Shown here: in pieces, positions 8,088 through 16,820 of the stretch
Layout: every line of letters starts with the position of its first letter
Position numbering within the stretch: the first letter of the stretch is position 1
Assembly (NCBI GenBank): GCA_023544645.1
Contig: JAMJFO010000007.1
Span: forward strand, 1 to 64,000
DNA length: 64,000 bases
Source of the DNA: Desulfobulbaceae bacterium
GTDB taxonomy: Bacteria > Desulfobacterota > Desulfobulbia > Desulfobulbales > Desulfobulbaceae
Direction of reading: 5' to 3'
Program-made: the position numbers and the translations under genes
Notes under the pieces: generated by a model
Told to the model about the DNA's origin: nothing
What the model saw: only the letters and a program-made list of their open reading frames with translations
Database searches by the model: none

Positions 8088-10757
8088 ATGAACTGGTATC
8101 AGCTTGGCGCAAAAGAAGCACTGGACAGACTTGACACTTCCGAAAACGGGTTGTCCCCTGAAAAGGCGGCTAAAATGTTTGCCCGGCACGGTCCGAACAA
8201 GCTGGTTGATGAAGAAAAAATCAGCAGGCTGAAGATACTGCTCCATCAATTTACCAGCCCCCTTATCTACATCCTGATCATCGCCGGCATAGTTACATTA
8301 CTGTTGGAAGAATACATAGATTCAGGGGTTATTGCCGCCGTGGTGATCCTCAACGCACTAATCGGCTTTTTTCAGGAATACAAAGCCGAGGAGAGTGTCC
8401 GGGCGCTCAAAAGGATGGTTGTGCCGAAGGCCCGGGTAATCAGGGACGGCAGGGAAAAAGAGATCAACAGCGAAGAGCTGGTGCCCGGAGATATCGTTGT
8501 GCTTGCATCCGGCGCCAAGGTCCCCGCCGACCTCCGCCTGGTCCATGCCATCGAGTTGCGGGTCGATGAGGCGATGCTCACCGGCGAGTCCGTTCCCGCC
8601 GAAAAAACAACCGAGCCCATGAGCGCGGAAAACCTCACTCCCGGCGACCAGAGAAACATGGCGTTCATGGGAACGGCTGTGGTCAACGGTCGGGCAAAGG
8701 GAGTTGTCACTGCAACGGGAACCGGGACAATCCTGGGAAATATTGCCCGGGAAGTCAGGGAGATAAGCGCGGTGACGGCGCCGCTGCAGGAAAAAATTAA
8801 CGATTTTGCCAAGGTTATCGGCCTGATCGTGCTCGGGTCCTCGATTTTCCTGTTTTTTACCGGGTATTTTTTGGGCGAGAGCGCCAAGGATATGTTCATG
8901 ACTGCTGTCGCGGCGGCTGTTGCAACTATACCCGAAGGCCTTCCCATCGTGGTGACGATTGCCATGGCAGTGGGGGTGTCAAGGATGGCCCGGCAGAATG
9001 CCATTGTGAGAAAACTGCCGGCAGTGGAGACCCTTGGCAGCACCACGGTGATCGGTTCCGATAAAACCGGAACCCTGACCAAAAATGAGATGACCGTCAA
9101 GCTGGTCTACGATGGAACACATGTCTATGAAGTCAGTGGCAGCGGTTATGAACCGAAAGGTGAAATCATTCATCAGGGCAGGGACATAAAGCCGAAGGAC
9201 TTTGCCGAGCTCGAACAGGTGCTGAGGATAGGGCTTTTGTGCAATGAATCGGAACTCTCTGAAGAGGAAGGCCGACACAAGGTTGATGGCGATCCCACGG
9301 AAGGAGCGCTCATCGTTTCGGCAATGAAGGGTGAACTTGCAGCAAAGGAAGAAAAGAGGAAATATCCGCAGACCGGGATTGTCCCGTTCGAGTCTGACAG
9401 AGGATATATGGCGACACTGCACAAACACGGGTCCGGTGAACTGATATTCGTCAAAGGCGCTCCTGAAAAGGTCATGGAGATGTGCGTTAAAGACATGCGG
9501 GACAGGGATGTCGCCAGGAAAGAGATCATGGACATGGCGACGGGATTTGCCGGGGATGGTCTCCGGGTGCTGGCCTTTGCCTTCAAGGAGGCGCCGGATG
9601 ACATGGCCGAACTGGCACACCAGGACGCAGAATATGGTCTTATTTTTGCAGGGCTCCAGGCAATGATGGATCCGCCGAGGCCTGAGGTGATAAAGGCCAT
9701 TGAGGGATGCACAAAGGCGGGAATCCGGGTGGTCATGATCACCGGGGACCATGCCGTCACGGCCAGGGCAATTGCCGAAAAACTCGGATTGTCCGTCCAG
9801 GGGGCCGAAGTGGTTGTCGGCAGTGAAATGGAGGAGATGACCGACGATGAGCTCCTGGTCAGGACGGAATCGGTGAATGTCTATGCCAGGGTCTCGCCCC
9901 AGCATAAATTAAGGATCACCGAACAATTTCAGAAACAGGGACATATTGTGGCGATAACCGGGGATGGGGTGAATGACGCGCCGGCCCTCAAGGCGGCCCA
10001 TATCGGCATTGCCATGGGAAGAACCGGCACCGATGTGGCAAAGGAGGCATCCGACATGGTCCTGACCGATGATAATTTCGCCTCCATTTTCAATGCGGTG
10101 AAAGAAGGCAGGATCGTCTTTGACAACATCCGTAAGGTCACCTTCTTTCTCATTCCCACCGGTGTCGCGGCCATCCTGTCCATATTGGGCACGGTGGTCA
10201 TGGGCATGCCCATACCGTATGTGCCGGCTCAGCTCCTCTGGGTCAACCTGGTCACCAACGGTCTCCAGGATGTGGCGCTTGCCTTTGAACCCGGTGAGAA
10301 AGGAATAATCGACCGGCCGCCCAGGGATCCGAAAGAAGGCATCATGTCCAGGGTTCTTATAGAGCGGACCATCTTGGTGGGGTTGATCATTTCGGCCGGC
10401 GTTGTCTACAATTTCATTACCGCCCTCCATGCCGGGGACTCCCTGGAAAAGGCCAGGACAGTCGCTGTTACCACCATGGTTTTTTTCCAGTTCTTCCAGG
10501 CATGGAACAGCCGCTCCGAACTTGAGTCAATATTCCGCATCAGGCTCTTGAGCAACCCCTTTCTGTTTTTCAGCATGATCGCCGCTTTTCTCGCCCAGCT
10601 GGCCGTCATTTATGTGCCGGCTTTGCAGTGGGTATTCAGAACCGAACCGATTTCAATGTCCGAGTGGATGCAGATACTGGTCGTTGCTTCTTCCGTCATC
10701 GTCGCAGTGGAGGCGGACAAATTCCTGAGAAGAAGAAAAACCGGTAACTTTAATTGA
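8088..10757 (+). CDS. P-type cation-transporting ATPase (type II)
   Basis: ATP-driven cation pump in the inner membrane. Seen: N-terminal cation ATPase domain, actuator loop TGES (165-168), M4 PEGLP (282-286), phosphorylated Asp325 in SDKTGTLT, and the hinge TGDGVND (624-630). The length of 889 residues is normal for type II. Compared by eye with SERCA, M4 keeps its Glu, M6 reads VNLVTNGLQDVALAFEPGE (Asn where SERCA has the key Asp), and M5 lacks the Asn-x-x-Glu pair (PTGVAA). Calcium specificity should therefore not be assumed; Na+, H+ or another cation is possible. First gene of a four-gene operon. Confidence 0.9.
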   Translation: MNWYQLGAKEALDRLDTSENGLSPEKAAKMFARHGPNKLVDEEKISRLKILLHQFTSPLIYILIIAGIVTLLLEEYIDSGVIAAVVILNALIGFFQEYKAEESVRALKRMVVPKARVIRDGREKEINSEELVPGDIVVLASGAKVPADLRLVHAIELRVDEAMLTGESVPAEKTTEPMSAENLTPGDQRNMAFMGTAVVNGRAKGVVTATGTGTILGNIAREVREISAVTAPLQEKINDFAKVIGLIVLGSSIFLFFTGYFLGESAKDMFMTAVAAAVATIPEGLPIVVTIAMAVGVSRMARQNAIVRKLPAVETLGSTTVIGSDKTGTLTKNEMTVKLVYDGTHVYEVSGSGYEPKGEIIHQGRDIKPKDFAELEQVLRIGLLCNESELSEEEGRHKVDGDPTEGALIVSAMKGELAAKEEKRKYPQTGIVPFESDRGYMATLHKHGSGELIFVKGAPEKVMEMCVKDMRDRDVARKEIMDMATGFAGDGLRVLAFAFKEAPDDMAELAHQDAEYGLIFAGLQAMMDPPRPEVIKAIEGCTKAGIRVVMITGDHAVTARAIAEKLGLSVQGAEVVVGSEMEEMTDDELLVRTESVNVYARVSPQHKLRITEQFQKQGHIVAITGDGVNDAPALKAAHIGIAMGRTGTDVAKEASDMVLTDDNFASIFNAVKEGRIVFDNIRKVTFFLIPTGVAAILSILGTVVMGMPIPYVPAQLLWVNLVTNGLQDVALAFEPGEKGIIDRPPRDPKEGIMSRVLIERTILVGLIISAGVVYNFITALHAGDSLEKARTVAVTTMVFFQFFQAWNSRSELESIFRIRLLSNPFLFFSMIAAFLAQLAVIYVPALQWVFRTEPISMSEWMQILVVASSVIVAVEADKFLRRRKTGNFN

Positions 10758-10774
10758 AGCAGAAAAAGGCGACA

Positions 10775-11794
10775 ATGCTGCGGAAAAGATCGTTTATCAT
10801 TGCCATCGGCCTTACTCTGACCCTCCTCTCCCTGGGGCATGTCCTGATTTTTCAGAATCTGTCTCCCCACGTGGTCCTTGAGGAGCTGTATTACATTCCG
10901 ATTTTTCTCGCCGCGCTGCGTTTTGGACTGAAAGGCGCCCTGTTGACATACCTGTTTACGTCCCTGCTCTACCTGCCCTTCTTCTTCGGCCAGTGGTCCC
11001 CGACATACCTGGATCTGGTCGACAGGATACTGCATATGATATTCACCGGCATGTTCGCCTTCCTTGCGGGGTATCTCATTGACCGGGAGCGGAGATTGCA
11101 GAAACAGGCGGAACATGACCGGTCTCTCAATGGCATTGGGCAGGCTGTCACGGCAATCGTCCACGATCTCAAGAATCCGCTCATCACGATTATCGGCTAT
11201 GCGCGGAGAATCCGGGAGAAAAAAGGTGATCCTGTGCAGGCGGCCCGGACCATATCCGAGTCGGCTGAAAATATGCAGGCAATTGTCCGCGACGTGCTCG
11301 ACTTTGGCAAACCGATGCGGTTGGCATGCAGCGAAGAGGACGTCAATGTCCTTGTCAGGCAGGCCGTGGATATGTGCATAGCCCGGGCTAAAGAGTCCGG
11401 GGTGACCTTGGCGGCTGAATTTTCCGATCAGTCGATGAGGGTTGACGTGGACCCTGTTCAGTTGCAGAGAGCGCTGGTGAATCTCATCAACAATGCCATA
11501 GAGGCTTCTGATGATGGGCAGCGGGTCAGGATCTCTGTTGTTCCAGGGAAAAAATTTCTGGACATCGTCATCAGGGATAATGGCGCAGGCATGGACAGGG
11601 AGACATTGGAGTCCTTGTTTACGCCCTTTTATACCAGGAAAAGCGGCGGCACAGGCCTGGGCATGTCCATTGCCAGGAAGATTGTCGAAAGCCATGGCGG
11701 CAGGATCAGTGTTAGCAGCCGCCCGGGAAAGGGGGCGGCTGTAACCGTGAATTTGCCCTGTACAGCTACCACGGACGGTGAGAGGGAAAAGTGA
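10775..11794 (+). CDS. Membrane sensor histidine kinase without a neighbouring response regulator
   Basis: Autophosphorylating signal-transduction kinase. The N-terminus has about four helices (residues 5-100) of the compact membrane sensor type (EELYYIPIFLAALRFG). A HisKA domain follows with His130 in AIVHDLKNP, then an ATPase domain with N box LINNAIEAS, G1 DNGAGM and G2 GTGLGMSIARKIVESHGG. I chose the ATG at 10775 (AAAGG upstream). A TTG at 10754 overlapping the ATPase stop is the alternative. No response regulator is encoded nearby, so its partner must be elsewhere. Its position suggests sensing of ion or redox state of the membrane. Confidence 0.88.
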   Translation: MLRKRSFIIAIGLTLTLLSLGHVLIFQNLSPHVVLEELYYIPIFLAALRFGLKGALLTYLFTSLLYLPFFFGQWSPTYLDLVDRILHMIFTGMFAFLAGYLIDRERRLQKQAEHDRSLNGIGQAVTAIVHDLKNPLITIIGYARRIREKKGDPVQAARTISESAENMQAIVRDVLDFGKPMRLACSEEDVNVLVRQAVDMCIARAKESGVTLAAEFSDQSMRVDVDPVQLQRALVNLINNAIEASDDGQRVRISVVPGKKFLDIVIRDNGAGMDRETLESLFTPFYTRKSGGTGLGMSIARKIVESHGGRISVSSRPGKGAAVTVNLPCTATTDGEREK

Positions 11795-13113
11795 GCATAC
11801 AACTGGTTTTACGGAGCGGTTTCTGGATAGGGGTCTATTTTGCAGTGGTCATGGCGCCACTCGTGGCCATGCTTATCGGCTCGATCCCGCCGGGCCGCGG
11901 ATTCTGGCGGGAATTTGCCGTGGGGATCGGTTTTGCCGGACTGTCAATGATGGGCCTGCAGTTCTTTCTCACGGGGAGGTTCAAGAATATCACCGCCCCC
12001 TACGGAATTGATGTTGTCTATCATTTTCACCGCGCTATCTCGCTGATTGCTTTTTTCCTTATTCTGCTGCACGCAGTGATCATTTTCGCAGTCAGTCCCG
12101 GGACTCTTGTCCTGCTGCATCCCGCTTCGGCCCCGTGGTGGATGGTGGCCGGATTGTTCGGACTTCTGGCCTTTGGCGTGGTGATAGCAACATCGCTCTA
12201 CCGGATCAAACTCGGTCTTCTGTATGAGCGCTGGCGTGTCATTCACGGCTATGTATCGGTTGCGGGCGTGGGGCTGGCTATGGCGCATGTCGTCGGTGTC
12301 GGCTACTACGCCCAGGGCCCTGTAAAACGGGGTCTGTGGATTGCCCTGGCAGTCTCCTGGGTGCTCGCACTGGTGTATGTACGGGCAGTCAAGCCCTGGA
12401 TGATGTCCAGGCGGCCCTACCGGATAGAGGAGATTGCCCGGGAGCACGGCAGCTCATGGACGCTGACCCTGACCCCCGATGGCCATGGAGGCATGAAATT
12501 CAATCCCGGTCAATTCGCCTGGTTGACCATAGGCAGGCCGCCCTTTTCCATAAGGGAGCATCCTTTTTCCTTTTCTTCAAGCGCCATGGAACCGGACAGG
12601 ATCCGGATAACCATCAAGGAGCTTGGAGATTTTACTTCCCGGATCAGGGAAGTGGCTCCGGGAACCCGTGCTTACCTCGATGGTCCATATGGAAGTTTTA
12701 CCATCGACCGGTATGCAGCGGTCGGTTATGTCTTTATTGCCGGCGGTGTCGGCATCACTCCTGTAATGAGCATTCTGCGCACAATGGCCGACCGGCATGA
12801 TGCGCGACCCGCGCTGTTGATATACGGCAGCAGGACATGGGCAGACGCCACCTTTCGTGAAAAGCTTGAAGGGCTCAGGGCGAGGTTGCATCTGCGGATC
12901 GTTCATGTTCTCGAGGAACCGCCGGAGGAGTGGCGTGGTGAGTGCGGACGGATAACGGCCGAACTTCTGGCGCGGCAGCTTCCGGAAAACAGGATGGAGC
13001 GGGATTATTTTATCTGCGGCCCGGAACCGATGCAAAAGGCGGTCAAGGAGGCCCTGGACAGACTCGGCCTGCCCATGGAGCATGTGCAGTCGGAGAGCTT
13101 TAACTTTGTTTGA
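11791..13113 (+). CDS. Ferric reductase-like heme/FAD/NAD(P)H transmembrane oxidoreductase
   Basis: Moves electrons from NAD(P)H through FAD and membrane heme to an acceptor across the membrane. The N-terminal six-helix ferric-reductase-like domain carries His-rich helices (YHFHRAISL, LLHAVIIF, VIHGYVSVAG, AMAHVVGV) for heme b. An FAD-binding domain (REHPFSFSS) and an NAD-binding domain (GGVGITPVMSIL, FICGPEPMQKA) follow. The GTG start at 11791 overlaps the kinase stop (GTGA). The downstream cytochrome may be its electron acceptor. Family members include ferric reductases and NADPH oxidases; the true acceptor is unknown. Confidence 0.88.
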   Translation: MSIQLVLRSGFWIGVYFAVVMAPLVAMLIGSIPPGRGFWREFAVGIGFAGLSMMGLQFFLTGRFKNITAPYGIDVVYHFHRAISLIAFFLILLHAVIIFAVSPGTLVLLHPASAPWWMVAGLFGLLAFGVVIATSLYRIKLGLLYERWRVIHGYVSVAGVGLAMAHVVGVGYYAQGPVKRGLWIALAVSWVLALVYVRAVKPWMMSRRPYRIEEIAREHGSSWTLTLTPDGHGGMKFNPGQFAWLTIGRPPFSIREHPFSFSSSAMEPDRIRITIKELGDFTSRIREVAPGTRAYLDGPYGSFTIDRYAAVGYVFIAGGVGITPVMSILRTMADRHDARPALLIYGSRTWADATFREKLEGLRARLHLRIVHVLEEPPEEWRGECGRITAELLARQLPENRMERDYFICGPEPMQKAVKEALDRLGLPMEHVQSESFNFV

Positions 13114-13131
13114 CATCCGGAGGCAGATACC

Positions 13132-13593
13132 GTGAGAGAGCAGTATTCCATGCGATTGGCAATAACAACCGGGGCTCTGATCCTGTTGGTCGCCGTTGTT
13201 TTTGCCTTGTTCCAGTCCCCCGAGCTGCTGGATTTCCCGGAAACGGCCGCGGTGAAGTCCGCCGGCATGGTTTTGCACCCCATCGAGAAACGGCGTGACT
13301 GCACCGGTTGCCATGGCCGGGACGGTGTGAAGCCGTATCCTCTCAAGCATGCCGGCTGGAGTATCGGCAGCTGCACGCGCTGCCATACCCCGGCCTCGGG
13401 CGCCGCTCCGGACAGCGGTGCGTCCGAAGCCCGGATTGATGAAAAAACAGGAACGGCCCGGCCGACGCCGCATCCTCTACAGGGGATGGAAGAGTGCGGC
13501 GCATGTCACGGGCTCGACGCTGATCATTCTTATCCGGAAGATCATGCCGGCCGGCCTGATGTCAGCTGTACAGAGTGCCATACATTATTATAA
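13132..13593 (+). CDS. Membrane-anchored tetraheme cytochrome c
   Basis: Periplasmic electron carrier. An N-terminal signal-anchor helix (about 7-27) precedes four CxxCH heme c motifs: CTGCH, CTRCH, CGACH and CTECH, with extra His residues (HAGW, HPLQ, HSYP) as likely distal ligands. GTG start at 13132 with GGAGG at 13119-13123. It lies 18 nt behind the ferric reductase-like gene, its probable electron donor. The last 32 nt overlap the oppositely transcribed antiporter gene, so the fourth heme motif is encoded opposite that protein's C-terminus. Only 3 residues follow the last heme motif. Confidence 0.9.
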   Translation: MREQYSMRLAITTGALILLVAVVFALFQSPELLDFPETAAVKSAGMVLHPIEKRRDCTGCHGRDGVKPYPLKHAGWSIGSCTRCHTPASGAAPDSGASEARIDEKTGTARPTPHPLQGMEECGACHGLDADHSYPEDHAGRPDVSCTECHTLL

Positions 13594-15322
13594 ACAGGAA
13601 GATGCAGATAAGCAGGTAGAACAGATAGACCACTGACCATCGGCCCAGTACTTTTTCCCACTTACCGGGTCCCCTGGTTCTGATGAAGTCCCGGAGATTC
13701 TCCTGCCGGGAAAGCCAGGATTCCATGGCATGCCGCAGTCCGGCAAAGAAATCTGTAACCGCTACCAGGATTTGCATGAATCCGCCAGACAGTGAGCGGG
13801 CCAGATAATCAAAATCAGCCACATCCCGGTTCCTTGCCGGCAGCCGGCTGCCGGTTGCAAACCAGACAAGGGCCAGCACGGTACCCAGGGCCACCGGCCA
13901 CAGCGATTGAGCCAGGGCCTGCCATTGCAGGGAATGGCGGCCGAGATTGTGCAGGGGCGGCCAGAGCCAGGGCGTTGCCGCAACCAGCGCTATACTCGCT
14001 ATCCATAACCTGGCGGCAACAGTTGTATTTCCCTCTCCGTTTGATCTGTTATGCTGCCGGAGCAGGCGGGCGCAGTGCAGCATCAGAACTGTCGTGCCCA
14101 TGGAACTGATGGGCAGAAAAACCTTGCCGAACAGGTACCATGAGCCGCCGCCCATGGCGACAAGCTCTTTCAGGGCTCCCTTGACCATTGCGCCGCTGGT
14201 CAGCGGGAAGCCGGCAAGCGAGAGGCATGGCAGCAGCAATCCGGCCAGCAGAAAAATTCCGGACACTCTGCCGCCCCGGTCTATCATGTCATAACCCAGG
14301 AAAAGACTGGTCTTGGCCAGGGAATGATGCATGGCGAACAGGGCCATGAGGGTCAGGGCCGCCTGCCCGGCTTCATCCGATAACAGGCCGTAGCCGGCAA
14401 TAACCGTTACCAGGCCCATCTGGCTGATGCTTGACGATGCCAGCGCCCGTCCGGGCTTGTCCTGGTACAGCCCGAAAATGACCCCGTAAATGGCGGCCAA
14501 TGAACCCATAACGATAAAAAAAATACCTCCTCCGGGCAGAACAATATGGCCCAGGGGAATAAACCGCAGCCAGCCGAGGATGCCGGCATTGACCATGGCC
14601 CCGGCCAGGGCGGTGGCTGCCGGTATCGGCGCCTGCTGGTAGGAAAGCGCCATCCAGGACTGCAAAGGCAGCGCGCCGATTTTGACGCCGAAGGCAATGA
14701 ACAGCAGAAAGAGCAGGAGGGGGGAAAAATCCGCGGCAGGGATGGCGCTGATCGATGGGGTCTCTCCCCGGGCCGACAGGAAAACCAGAGCGGTAAACAT
14801 GGCCAGTTCGGAAAGAAAAACCAGAACCAGATAGACCCGCCCCGCTTTCCTGGTCATTTCCGTGCGGTTGTGGTTGATCAGGCCGTAGGCGCTGAAACTC
14901 ATCAGGGCAAAAAACAGATAAAATCCCAGAACATCCCGCGCCAGAATCAGGCCGAAATTTCCGCTCATGGACGCGAGAAAAAAACCGGCAAACCTGAAAC
15001 GATGGGGATCCTGTCTGAATTTTTCATGGACCGACAGGGCGGCGAACAACCAGACACAGGCGGTCAGGGTTAGAAAAATTCGTCCCATGGCATCAAGTTC
15101 CATGGCCCCGCCCATGAAAAACCATCCCACTTCCACCTCCACCCCGGGAGGAATGAACAGCACGGCCAGCAGCGCAGGCAGAACGGACAAAGGCAGCAGC
15201 CGGAAACTTGCCTCCCGGAGGGGGCGGAGACAACAGCCGGCCATCAGCAGCAGCGGGGCTCCGGCCACCAGAGACAGGCCCAGCGTATGCATGATGACGT
15301 TCTGGAAAGCGGGAAAAACCAT
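13562..15322 (-). CDS. Antiporter-like proton-conducting membrane subunit (NuoL/HyfB type)
   Basis: A 586-residue polytopic protein of the Nuo/Mrp antiporter family, last in the Mrp-like operon. I chose the ATG at 15322-15320 because it overlaps the upstream stop by one base (TGATG); in-frame starts farther upstream lie inside mrpD. The mid-membrane Lys is kept in FGVKIGALPLQSW, and a TM12-region Lys in SGAMVKGAL. Where MrpD and NuoM have the TM5 Glu, this protein reads YLFFALMSFSAYGL, with alanine. A C-terminal extension carries an amphipathic stretch and a final helix. It could be a structural or non-pumping subunit. Confidence 0.82.
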   Translation of the reverse strand: MVFPAFQNVIMHTLGLSLVAGAPLLLMAGCCLRPLREASFRLLPLSVLPALLAVLFIPPGVEVEVGWFFMGGAMELDAMGRIFLTLTACVWLFAALSVHEKFRQDPHRFRFAGFFLASMSGNFGLILARDVLGFYLFFALMSFSAYGLINHNRTEMTRKAGRVYLVLVFLSELAMFTALVFLSARGETPSISAIPAADFSPLLLFLLFIAFGVKIGALPLQSWMALSYQQAPIPAATALAGAMVNAGILGWLRFIPLGHIVLPGGGIFFIVMGSLAAIYGVIFGLYQDKPGRALASSSISQMGLVTVIAGYGLLSDEAGQAALTLMALFAMHHSLAKTSLFLGYDMIDRGGRVSGIFLLAGLLLPCLSLAGFPLTSGAMVKGALKELVAMGGGSWYLFGKVFLPISSMGTTVLMLHCARLLRQHNRSNGEGNTTVAARLWIASIALVAATPWLWPPLHNLGRHSLQWQALAQSLWPVALGTVLALVWFATGSRLPARNRDVADFDYLARSLSGGFMQILVAVTDFFAGLRHAMESWLSRQENLRDFIRTRGPGKWEKVLGRWSVVYLFYLLICIFLFIIMYGTLYS

Positions 15323-16818
15323 CAGCGGGTATACTCCTGCACGACAAATTCCACCCAAGCCAGGGGGCTGAACTGGGCGTTGGCAATGATGCCGGCCACA
15401 ATGACCGCCAGGGCGGTGACCAGTGGCGGGGCCAGCAGCATCCAGTGGGTTTCGAACCTGCCGAAATTTTTTTCCCGGGGCCATGATCCCTGTTGTTTTC
15501 CGAACCAGGCGGTGATGATAATCGGCAGAAAATAGGCGCCATTGAGCAGGCTGCTGATGACCAGCACTACGATCACCCACCAGTTGTGTGCCGTAATCCC
15601 GCCGAGACAGAGATACCATTTGCTGACAAATCCGATTGTCGGCGGGATGCCGATCATGCCCATGGCGCCGATGGTGAAGGCTGCCATGGTCAGCGGCAGG
15701 CGGCGCCCCACGCCGGCCATCTCACTGATTTTGTGAATGCCTAGAGTTTCCGCCAGATTTCCGGCACAGAAAAACAGGGTGATCTTCATCAATCCCTGGT
15801 GAACAAGGTGGACCAGGCCGCCTATCAGCGCCAGCCGGTGATCGGCCAGGCTGATGCCCAGCGCGATATAGGATATCTGGCTGACCGTGGAATAGGCCAG
15901 CCGTTGTTTCAGGCCGTCCTGCTGCAGGGCTCTGAGGGAGCCCCAGATGATGGTGATCGAGGAGAGGGTCATAAGCCACGGCAACAGCCCGAGCTGAATG
16001 ATGTTTTTTATGCCGTACACGTCGAGAACGATGCGGGTGATGCCGAAGGCCCCGGCCTTGACCACCGCCACCGCATGCAGCAGGGCGCTTACCGGCGCCG
16101 GGGCCACCATGGCCCTGGGCAGCCAGCCGTGGAGCGGTACCAGGGCTGCTTTTACTCCTACCCCTGCAATCATCAGCAGAAAAATAAACCGCAGGACCGG
16201 GGCGTCATTGTCGATCAGCTGCGGGGTGAAACCCGCCGAGGTGAAATCCGCAGGGCCGGCCAGCGTATGCAGCCAGATGACCGCAAACAGAAAAACCCCA
16301 CCGCCGCCGAAGGCATAAAACAGATAGCTGCGGCCGGCCGCCAGCGCCTCATCGGTGCCGCGGTGGATGATCAGGGGATAGGTGGCCAGGGTAAGCATTT
16401 CGTAAAAAAGCAGAAAGGTGATCAGGTTACCGGCCATGGCAATGCCAATGGTCACGGTGACGCACAGGCTGAAATAACCGAAAAAATGGCTGCGGTTGGG
16501 GGAGCCCTCCAGATAGCCCACCGCATAAATGGTGGTCAGGAGCCAGAGGACGCTGGACAGGGTGGCGAACATGGCAGAAAGAGGGTCGGCGTTTAAAAAC
16601 AACTCCACTCCCTCCATGAGTTCCAGCCGCATGTGAAAAACCCGGCCATAGTAAATGGCAAGATCCATGATAACCACCAGCGTCATCTTGAGCAGGGCGC
16701 CGAACAGGTTGAGGCTGGTTCGCAGTCCGGTGCTCTTTTCCGGCAGCATGAAGATGATGATGCCGGGCAGAAAAGAGCTCATCAGAATGGCGACTATCAA
16801 TGCATTTTCCCAGCTCAT
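15322..16818 (-). CDS. mrpD: Mrp-type Na+/H+ antiporter subunit D (copy 2)
   Basis: 498-residue, roughly 14-helix antiporter subunit. The TM5 Glu is present in FYEMLTLATYPL, the central Lys in VGVKAALVPLHGWLP and the TM12 Lys in GFVSKWYL. It is a second D-type paralogue placed 2 nt after the first. In Mrp complexes such subunits carry the proton channel. Two D-like genes plus a third antiporter-like gene may compensate for the missing large MrpA antiporter module. Confidence 0.9.
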   Translation of the reverse strand: MSWENALIVAILMSSFLPGIIIFMLPEKSTGLRTSLNLFGALLKMTLVVIMDLAIYYGRVFHMRLELMEGVELFLNADPLSAMFATLSSVLWLLTTIYAVGYLEGSPNRSHFFGYFSLCVTVTIGIAMAGNLITFLLFYEMLTLATYPLIIHRGTDEALAAGRSYLFYAFGGGGVFLFAVIWLHTLAGPADFTSAGFTPQLIDNDAPVLRFIFLLMIAGVGVKAALVPLHGWLPRAMVAPAPVSALLHAVAVVKAGAFGITRIVLDVYGIKNIIQLGLLPWLMTLSSITIIWGSLRALQQDGLKQRLAYSTVSQISYIALGISLADHRLALIGGLVHLVHQGLMKITLFFCAGNLAETLGIHKISEMAGVGRRLPLTMAAFTIGAMGMIGIPPTIGFVSKWYLCLGGITAHNWWVIVVLVISSLLNGAYFLPIIITAWFGKQQGSWPREKNFGRFETHWMLLAPPLVTALAVIVAGIIANAQFSPLAWVEFVVQEYTR

Positions 16819-16820
16819 GC

